Source of the DNA: Intestinimonas sp052065695
GTDB lineage: Bacteria > Bacillota > Clostridia > Oscillospirales > Oscillospiraceae
DNA: 64,000 nucleotides
NCBI RefSeq assembly: GCF_052065695.1
Contig: NZ_JBQHTM010000013.1
Span: forward strand, 3,571 to 67,570
Direction of reading: 5' to 3'
The stretch's first letter is position 1, and every line of letters starts with the position of its first letter. This document shows positions 58,766 to 64,000 of this stretch, one piece after another. The notes beneath the pieces are model-generated. The model searched no databases and was not told where the DNA came from. It was given only the letters and a program-made list of their open reading frames with translations. A program made the translations under genes and the position numbers.

Positions 58766-59659
58766 ATGGTTCGATCCGATCCCGCCCACGGCCGGCTGCT
58801 GGGCCACGGCATGGCCCTTTTCGTCACAGTGGTCTGGGGGACTACCTTTATCTCCTCCAAGCTGCTGCTGGCGGCCTTCACCCCCCTGGAGATCATGACC
58901 TTCCGCTTCCTCATCGCCTGGGTGGTCCTTTTTCTCCTCTCCCCCCATCCCATCCTCCCCAAAAGTCTACGGGGAGAACTCCCCTTCATCGGTGCTGGCA
59001 TTACTGGTCTCACCCTCTACTTTATTCTGGAGAACACCGCTCTGGAGTACACCCTGGCCTCCAACGTGGGCATCATTATCTCGGCGGCTCCCATGTTTTC
59101 CGCCCTGCTGCTGTGGGCCTTCCGGCGAACGGGCCGCCCCCGCCCCACGTTCTTTTTGGGCTTTCTCATCGCCATGAGCGGTATCGCCCTCATCTCCCTG
59201 GCAGGTGGAGAGGGGTTGGATCTGAATCCTCTGGGTAACCTCCTTACCCTGGGTGCCGCCCTGTGCTGGGGACTCTATGGGGTGTGTCTAGAGACCGCCG
59301 GCAGCCAGGGCCTCACTCAGCTTCAGGCCACCCGGAAGGTCTTTTTCTACGGCATCCTCACCATGCTTCCCCTTTTCCCCGTCCTGCGGCCGTCCCTCTC
59401 TCTATCCCCCTTCTTCGACCAGCCCATGATGATCTTCCACATCCTCTACTTGGGTCTGGCCGCCTCTGCCCTGTGCTTTGTCTGCTGGAACCGGGCCATG
59501 GCCCTCATCGGCACCGTAGCCACCAATGTCTACATCTATCTCACCCCAGTCATTACGCTGATTGCCTCTGCCCTTATCCTGGACGAGCCCGTCCTGCCCC
59601 AGGCATTGGGGGCCATTGTCCTCATCCTCCTGGGCCTGCGGCTGTCCCAGCGGCAGTGA
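58766..59659 (+). CDS. EamA/DMT-superfamily transporter
   Basis: A 297-residue membrane protein with ten hydrophobic segments arranged as two EamA repeats. The first begins LFVTVVWGTTFISSKLLL and the second LGAALCWGLYGVCLETAG; EPVLPQALGAIVLILLGL closes the last helices. Members export amino acids or metabolites; the substrate cannot be predicted. The ATG at 58766 has AGAGGAGG at 58752-58759; an in-frame ATG at 58727 falls next to the terminator and has no site. Confidence 0.88.
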   Translation: MVRSDPAHGRLLGHGMALFVTVVWGTTFISSKLLLAAFTPLEIMTFRFLIAWVVLFLLSPHPILPKSLRGELPFIGAGITGLTLYFILENTALEYTLASNVGIIISAAPMFSALLLWAFRRTGRPRPTFFLGFLIAMSGIALISLAGGEGLDLNPLGNLLTLGAALCWGLYGVCLETAGSQGLTQLQATRKVFFYGILTMLPLFPVLRPSLSLSPFFDQPMMIFHILYLGLAASALCFVCWNRAMALIGTVATNVYIYLTPVITLIASALILDEPVLPQALGAIVLILLGLRLSQRQ

Positions 59660-59671
59660 AGGGACGCACAT

Positions 59672-59707
59672 AAAAAATGCCCGCCTCATGCGAGGCGGGC
59701 ATTTTAC
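59672..59707. terminator. Bidirectional terminator
   Basis: A 14-base stem (59674-59687 with 59692-59705), loop ATGC, with A-run and T-run on either side, serving the EamA gene and the converging small gene. Confidence 0.88.
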
Positions 59708-59715
59708 GTTCCCAT

Positions 59716-60141
59716 TCAGACAGTTTCGTCGTCGGTCTTTTCATCGGCCAGAGGCTCCACTACGATGGGCTCCTCAGCGGGGGCCTCCACGGTCTCATCC
59801 TCGCAGCTACAGCCGCAGCCGCAGTCGCAGGTGTAGGCAGCCACATCGTCGTCGTTGATGTTGCCGGCCCGCTTGATCTCGGCGATCTTGGCCTTGTTCT
59901 CCTCCAGCCGCTGCTTGGCGGCGGTGATCTTCTCACACAGGGTCACATAGGCGCCCTCGGGAGCCATGCCCCGCTCGGCGTAGTAGAGCTTGCCCAGGTC
60001 AATATAGGCCTTACGAATGGTGTCCTCCTCGGCGGAGTTGGCAATGTTCAGCTTGGCGATGTCGGTGAGCTCCTTGGCCTTGGCCGCGCCCGCCTGCGCC
60101 AGATCCAGCGCTTTCGCCTTCAGGTCGTCAAAAGAAGTCAT
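59716..60141 (-). CDS. Small helical protein with Cys/Asp-rich segment
   Basis: A 141-residue protein. Residues 1-95 are helical and coiled-coil-like (FDDLKAKALDLAQAGAAKAKE, ITAAKQRLEENKAKIAEIK). TCDCGCGCSCEDE at about residue 105 and a Glu/Asp/Pro-rich tail follow. The helical part resembles small clostridial proteins that often carry a zinc ribbon after such a coil; here the ribbon is replaced by a CxCxCxCxC run. The run looks metal-binding and is similar in style to the tail of the CD1247 protein at 8330-8728. AGGAGG precedes the ATG. Function unknown. Confidence 0.75.
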   Translation of the reverse strand: MTSFDDLKAKALDLAQAGAAKAKELTDIAKLNIANSAEEDTIRKAYIDLGKLYYAERGMAPEGAYVTLCEKITAAKQRLEENKAKIAEIKRAGNINDDDVAAYTCDCGCGCSCEDETVEAPAEEPIVVEPLADEKTDDETV

Positions 60142-60304
60142 GAAAAAACCTCCTGTTCATTTTGCTTTGGGCTTCTGGCCTTATTCTATACCGGGGAACA
60201 CAGCCGCGCAAGTGCATCCTTCCCGAATTAACCGAATTTTAATCAATTTGCAAAGTGGGGTACAGGAATGATCCCCGCTTTCCAGCCCTGGAAAAGATTG
60301 TGCC

Positions 60305-60333
60305 TTGCCCCGACGGGGAAAATTAGTTACAAT
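60305..60333 (+). promoter_or_regulatory. Promoter of the SleB-type hydrolase
   Basis: TTGCCC at 60305-60310, 17 bases, TACAAT at 60328-60333, inside the second WalR-like box. Confidence 0.65.
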
Positions 60334-60343
60334 TTGGTTACAA
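60326..60343 (-). promoter_or_regulatory. WalR-like box at the SleB-type hydrolase promoter
   Basis: The same 18-mer as at 57376-57393 in the same register to the -10: minus-strand TGTAAC, five bases, TGTAAC. Confidence 0.6.
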
Positions 60344-60363
60344 CTTTTCAGGAGGACCCCATC

Positions 60364-61164
60364 ATGAAACGTCTATTTCTGAGTCTGGCTCTGAGCCTCT
60401 CTCTGACCCTTACCCCGGCACTGGCAGCCGGGACCGTGACTGTGGACGGCCAGGCGGTGGAGGCCGCCGCCACCGTCCGCAGCAACACCACCTATGTCTC
60501 CCTCCGGGCGGTGACGCAAGCTCTTCAGCCCGATGCCCTCATCCTCTGGACCGGCGACCGGGCTTCAGCGGAGGGACAGGATTTCTTCCTCACCGCCCAA
60601 CCCGGCGCCCTCTATCTGGAGGTCAATGGCCGGGCCCTCTACATTCCACAGGGAGTGCTGCTGGAGAATGGCCGCACCCTGGTGCCGGTGAGGGTGCTGG
60701 CCGAAGCCCTGGGCGCCGACGTGGACTGGAACAGTGTCACCGGTGAGGTGACCGTCACCTCCGGCAGCGGCGTTATTCTGACCGGCGAGGATGTCTATGA
60801 CGCCAATTCCCTCTACTGGCTCTCCCGCATCATCTCCGCCGAGAGTCGGGGGGAGCCCCTCACCGGCAAGCTGGCAGTGGGGAACGTGATCCTCAACCGG
60901 GTGGACCACGCCGAGTTTCCCGACACCATCTACGGCGTCATCTTCGACAGCCGCTGGGGCGGACAGTTCGAGCCGGTCCAAAACGGCACTGTTTACAACG
61001 CACCCACCCAGGAGAGCGTCATCGCCGCCAAGCTGGTGCTGGAAGGGGCCGATGTGGTGGGGGACAGTCTCTACTTCCTGGCTCCCTCTCTGGCCAGCAA
61101 CCACTGGATCATGGCCAACCGGGACTATGTGGCCACCATCGGCGGCCACTGGTTCTATCGCTGA
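60364..61164 (+). CDS. Secreted SleB/CwlJ-type cell-wall hydrolase with stalk domain
   Basis: A 266-residue exported protein. A signal peptide ends PALAAG (about residue 22). A copper-amine-oxidase N-terminal-like module follows (VTVDGQAVEAAA, YVSLRAVTQAL, GRTLVPVRVLAEALGADVDW). The hydrolase_2 (SleB/CwlJ) domain starts near residue 145, with the catalytic Glu in IISAESRGEPLTGKLAVGNVILNR. In spores SleB is a lytic transglycosylase; here the vegetative-type promoter and WalR-like box suggest a growth-phase wall role. CAGGAGG precedes the ATG at 60364. It converges on the ABC-F gene with one base between stops. Confidence 0.88.
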   Translation: MKRLFLSLALSLSLTLTPALAAGTVTVDGQAVEAAATVRSNTTYVSLRAVTQALQPDALILWTGDRASAEGQDFFLTAQPGALYLEVNGRALYIPQGVLLENGRTLVPVRVLAEALGADVDWNSVTGEVTVTSGSGVILTGEDVYDANSLYWLSRIISAESRGEPLTGKLAVGNVILNRVDHAEFPDTIYGVIFDSRWGGQFEPVQNGTVYNAPTQESVIAAKLVLEGADVVGDSLYFLAPSLASNHWIMANRDYVATIGGHWFYR

Positions 61165-61165
61165 C

Positions 61166-62950
61166 TCACTGGTTGGCGATGCGTTCGGCCAGGTCGTTGA
61201 GGTAGACCCAGCGGTCCATTTTCTCTTCCAAAGCGGCCTCCAGGGCCTCCTGTTTGGATTGGAGCTCTTGAAGTGCCACGTAGTCGCTGGCCTTGGCCTC
61301 CGCTTCGTCCTTGACTGCGGCGATTTCCCCCTCCAGGGCGGCGATGTCGTCGTCGATGGTCTCGAACTCCCGCTGCTCCTTGTAGCTGAAGCGCAGCTTC
61401 TTCTGGCCCGTGGGCCGCTCCTCCTTTTTCTCCGGAGCGGCCTTCCGGGCCTTTTCCTTCTCTTTGTCCCTCTCCTGACGGGCGGCCAGGTAGTCGGTGT
61501 AGTTGCCCACATACTCGGTAACTACGCCCTCCGGTCCCACCTCCAGCAGGCGGTTTGCCGTCTTGTCCAGGAAGTAGCGGTCGTGGGAGACGGCGATAAC
61601 GGCGCCGGGGAAGCTTTCGAGATAGTCCTCCAGAATGGTGAGCGTCTGAATGTCCAGGTCGTTGGTGGGCTCGTCCAGTAGCAGCACATTGGGGGCCGCA
61701 GCCAATACAGAGAGGAGAAAAAGCCGGCGTTTCTCCCCTCCGGATAGTCGGCCGATGGGTGCCCACTGCTCATCCTTTGGGAAAAGGAACTGCTCCAGGA
61801 GCTGGGAGGCGGTGACTTTCCCCTCCCGGGTCTGGATGCTGTCTCCAATGTCTTTCACATAGTCGATGACCCGCTGCTCCGGGTCCAGGATGGGTGTCTC
61901 CTGGCAGAAGTAGCCGATGCGCACCGTCTCCCCCACCTCGATGGTGCCGCTGTCGGGGGTCAGCCGCCCGGCGATGAGGTTGAGGAGGGTGGACTTGCCG
62001 CTGCCGTTGACTCCCACCACGCCGATGCGGTCGTCCCGCAGCAGCTCCAGGCTGAAGTCGCGGAGGACAGTCCGCTCCCTGAAGGCCTTAAACACATGCT
62101 GGAGGGAGATGGTCTTTTTGCCCAGCCGGGAGGAGAGGGCGGTGATTTCCATGGCGGCCTTCTCCTCCGGGCCCTTCTGCTCCTTCAGGGCCTCGTACCG
62201 CTCCAGCCGTTCCCGGCTCTTGGTGCCCCGGGCGGTGGGCCCCTGCATCACCCACTGGAGCTCCCGGCGGAGAATGGACTGCCGCTTGCGCTCGCTGGCC
62301 TGGGCCATCTCCTCCCGCTGGGCCTTCCGCTCCAGGTACTTGTCATAGTTGCCCTCGTAGAAGGTGAGCTTGCCCCGCTCCACCTCCACCAGGCGCTGGG
62401 TGACCCGTTCCAGGAAGTAGCGGTCGTGGGTGACCATGACCAGGGCGCCCTTGAAAGCGCGGAGATAGTCCTCCAGCCAGGCCACCATGCCGCTGTCCAG
62501 GTGGTTGGTGGGCTCGTCCAGGATGAGGACGTCGCAGCCGCTGACCAGGGCGGCGCACAGGGCCACCCGCTTGCGCTGGCCGCCGGAGAGCTGCCCCACC
62601 GGCTGGTCGAACATGGGCACCCCCAGCCGGGTGAGAATGGTCTTGGCCTCGTACTCGGCCACCGCCCGGGCCTCGTCGGAGAGGCCGGCAAAGACCTGCT
62701 CCAGCACAGTGTTGGCCGGGTCGAAGTCGGGGAGCTGGGGCAGGTAGTCCAGGCGCACGTTGGGGTCCCGAGTCACCGAGCCGCTGTCGGGCTCCTCCGC
62801 CCCCGCCAGGATGCGCAGCAGGGTGCTCTTTCCCGTGCCGTTGACGCCGATGACCCCCAACTTCTGGCCGGGCTCCAGGTAGAGGGACACGTCGTCCAGC
62901 ACGGACCGCGTCCCGTAGGTCTTTGTGATGTGTTCCGCCGAAAGCAGCAT
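61166..62950 (-). CDS. uup: ABC-F ATPase, Uup type
   Basis: A 594-residue soluble protein with two ABC domains. Walker A motifs are GVNGTGKST and GVNGSGKST, signatures LSGGQRKRVALCAAL and LSGGEKRRLFLLSVL, Walker B LILDEPTNHLD and LLLDEPTNDLD. The interdomain linker (about residues 235-300) and a C-terminal coiled coil from about 510 (with KKLRFSYKEQREFETIDDDI) mark the Uup branch. Such proteins act on the ribosome or on DNA/RNA structures rather than in transport. The ATG at 62950 follows GAGAGGG. Confidence 0.92.
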   Translation of the reverse strand: MLLSAEHITKTYGTRSVLDDVSLYLEPGQKLGVIGVNGTGKSTLLRILAGAEEPDSGSVTRDPNVRLDYLPQLPDFDPANTVLEQVFAGLSDEARAVAEYEAKTILTRLGVPMFDQPVGQLSGGQRKRVALCAALVSGCDVLILDEPTNHLDSGMVAWLEDYLRAFKGALVMVTHDRYFLERVTQRLVEVERGKLTFYEGNYDKYLERKAQREEMAQASERKRQSILRRELQWVMQGPTARGTKSRERLERYEALKEQKGPEEKAAMEITALSSRLGKKTISLQHVFKAFRERTVLRDFSLELLRDDRIGVVGVNGSGKSTLLNLIAGRLTPDSGTIEVGETVRIGYFCQETPILDPEQRVIDYVKDIGDSIQTREGKVTASQLLEQFLFPKDEQWAPIGRLSGGEKRRLFLLSVLAAAPNVLLLDEPTNDLDIQTLTILEDYLESFPGAVIAVSHDRYFLDKTANRLLEVGPEGVVTEYVGNYTDYLAARQERDKEKEKARKAAPEKKEERPTGQKKLRFSYKEQREFETIDDDIAALEGEIAAVKDEAEAKASDYVALQELQSKQEALEAALEEKMDRWVYLNDLAERIANQ

Positions 62951-63011
62951 ACAGTTCCCTCTCTTTTGTGGATCTGCCCTCCAGTATACACGATTTCCCC
63001 CAAAATAGGAA

Positions 63012-63035
63012 CCCCCCGGCCGTGAGGCCGGGGGT
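63012..63035 (-). terminator. Hairpin after the right-edge gene
   Basis: A nine-base GC stem (63013-63021 with 63026-63034), loop GTGA; the minus strand continues into GGTTCCTATTTT, so the T-run is poor. Confidence 0.4.
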
Positions 63036-63043
63036 ATGCATTA

Positions 63044-63811
63044 TTACGGGCGGGTATCCAGCCAGTAGCCCGGCCCGGCGGTCTCCCCATCAATGGGGAT
63101 ATACCACAGGCCGAAGGACACCCCCACCACCTGCTCCGGGTCGATGGGGTCCTGTAGATCCCACCGACTATACGTATAGTCCTCCGGACCATCTCCAGAG
63201 CCCAGATAGACGGTGCCGTCCGATATGAGCGCCTCGCATATGGTGCCGTCCGCCAGGAAGAGCGCCGGGGGATATTTGAGGCTCGTCCCGTCTGCGGACA
63301 CGCATTCCGCAGACAGTCCCAAGGCAGTGATATCCAGATTCCGGATGGTGAGCCCGCCAATGGTCTCCTCTAGCTGGACAGACCGGTGGGGTACGTCCTC
63401 CAGAGGGATGGTAAGGGTCCAGTTCCCCTCCACCGCCGGGCCATCCACCGCCTGGATAGACACCTGACCCACAATGAGATCAGGAAGATCCTCCGGGGTG
63501 ATCTGATAGCACCGGTCCACATACCATACCCCGTCCCGCTGGAAACGGACCTCTACACTGTCCCGCACATACCGGAAGTAGCGTTCCCTGCTCTCCACCG
63601 TCTCTCCCGCGCTCCGGCTATCCACCACCGCAGAGAAGGTGGAGCTGGGGACATGGATGCCCTTTTCCTCACAGCGGAGCTGGATGTGGAGACGGCCGTT
63701 CTCTCCGAAGCCAATGGAGGACAACTCCGCCAGCGCCGTTCCCTCCAGCTCCGCCGGGGTTTGCTCCGGCACCAGCACCGTCTCCCCGGTGTCCAGGGTC
63801 ATGGTCTCCAA
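63044..63811 (-). CDS. C-terminal part of a DUF4179-like (anti-sigma/RsgI-type) protein, 5' end apparently lost
   Basis: At least 255 residues. The segments GNWTLTIPLEDV, VQLEETIGGLTIRNLDITALG and GVSFGLWYIP match the extracellular domain of DUF4179-type proteins, usually partners of ECF sigma factors. The only ordinary start in the listed span is a TTG at 63811. The same frame continues upstream to about 63895 with plausible coding (LTIGTLFPRAWHESGRFEQS), but then passes into AT-rich DNA and a stop at 63917. The expected membrane helix and N-terminal cytosolic domain are missing, so the gene is probably a fragment. Confidence 0.6.
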   Translation of the reverse strand: METMTLDTGETVLVPEQTPAELEGTALAELSSIGFGENGRLHIQLRCEEKGIHVPSSTFSAVVDSRSAGETVESRERYFRYVRDSVEVRFQRDGVWYVDRCYQITPEDLPDLIVGQVSIQAVDGPAVEGNWTLTIPLEDVPHRSVQLEETIGGLTIRNLDITALGLSAECVSADGTSLKYPPALFLADGTICEALISDGTVYLGSGDGPEDYTYSRWDLQDPIDPEQVVGVSFGLWYIPIDGETAGPGYWLDTRP

Positions 63812-63893
63812 GGTGGCCTCGGTGAGGAGGCTTTGCTCGAACCGGCCCGACTCATGCCAGGCTCTTGGGAAAAGCGTGCCGATGGTGAGTGCT

Positions 63894-64000
63894 AGGGAAC
63901 CTCTGAATAAAAGCCTTTATCCTGTTTCTACTCAATGTATTAGCCGCCATTTGCGCTTGGTTAAGGTGATTTCAGTGCAAAATAGCCATTATTTATCTGC
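63894..64000. mobile_element. Possible edge of an inserted element
   Basis: From about 63894 the base composition becomes AT-rich and the open frame of the DUF4179-like gene is lost. The junction begins AGGGAACCTCTGAATAA, which looks like a terminal inverted repeat, but the other end and any transposase are outside the window. Confidence 0.3.

Overview
The window is GC-rich and densely coded, with short intergenic gaps, near-consensus sigma-A promoters, strong AGGAGG-type ribosome binding sites and many hairpin-plus-T-run terminators. The gene content (bS21, CD1247-family protein, class-II GalT, a NadD-YqeK fusion, two LCP proteins before rsfS, an oxygen-sensitive 2-hydroxyacyl-CoA dehydratase, S-layer homology domains) points to an anaerobic gut Firmicute of the Oscillospiraceae, in the neighbourhood of Flavonifractor, Pseudoflavonifractor or Lawsonibacter. 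This assignment is inferred from gene content, not from a database search. No rRNA, tRNA, CRISPR array or intact mobile element was seen.

Layout. 1-8.2 kb (+): the end of an unidentified gene, a YbhJ-like aconitase-family hydratase, a ZnuABC-type metal importer with a downstream metallo-beta-lactamase-fold hydrolase, and a secreted 5'-nucleotidase. 8.3-12.0 kb (-): CD1247 protein, EF-P, a Xaa-Pro peptidase, an endonuclease-IV-type protein that appears to start at ATT, and a YqeG-type HAD phosphatase. 12.0-17.0 kb: an unknown GH18-like protein (+), a repeat-bearing spacer, rpsU, leuS and a membrane-anchored XRE regulator (-). 17.0-28.8 kb (-): a long housekeeping block in the order smc, two zinc-ribbon membrane proteins, ftsY, rph, rdgB, yhbY, nadD-yqeK, LCP, LCP, rsfS. 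28.9-34.2 kb (-): a five-gene 2-hydroxyacyl-CoA dehydratase operon. An unusual 495-residue HTH regulator (+) diverges from it, with a 39-bp palindrome between them.

36-40.6 kb (+): a lipoprotein gene, then an LRR / VWA / MoxR-ATPase operon of unknown role. 40.6-44.3 kb (-): galT, galE and their LacI-type regulator, with matching operator sequences upstream of both galE and the regulator. 44.4-52.0 kb (-): rpoB-rpoC, detached from the ribosomal-protein genes that usually precede them. 52.3-61.2 kb, mainly (+): cell-envelope genes, including a GT-C membrane glycosyltransferase, a large Ig-like/SLH surface protein, an NlpC/P60 hydrolase, an EamA transporter and a SleB-type hydrolase. 61.2-64 kb (-): a Uup-type ABC-F ATPase and the remains of a DUF4179-like anti-sigma protein that seems interrupted at the right edge.

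The most informative unexplained signals are regulatory. An identical 18-mer that reads as a perfect WalR box on the opposite strand overlaps the -10 of both peptidoglycan-hydrolase promoters. The rpoB promoter and the glycosyltransferase promoter face each other, and an intrinsic terminator stands just before the glycosyltransferase start. The dehydratase operon carries a large palindrome beside a regulator of unfamiliar architecture. The LRR/VWA/MoxR triad is the best candidate for an undescribed protein system; its VWA protein carries a degenerate metallopeptidase motif.
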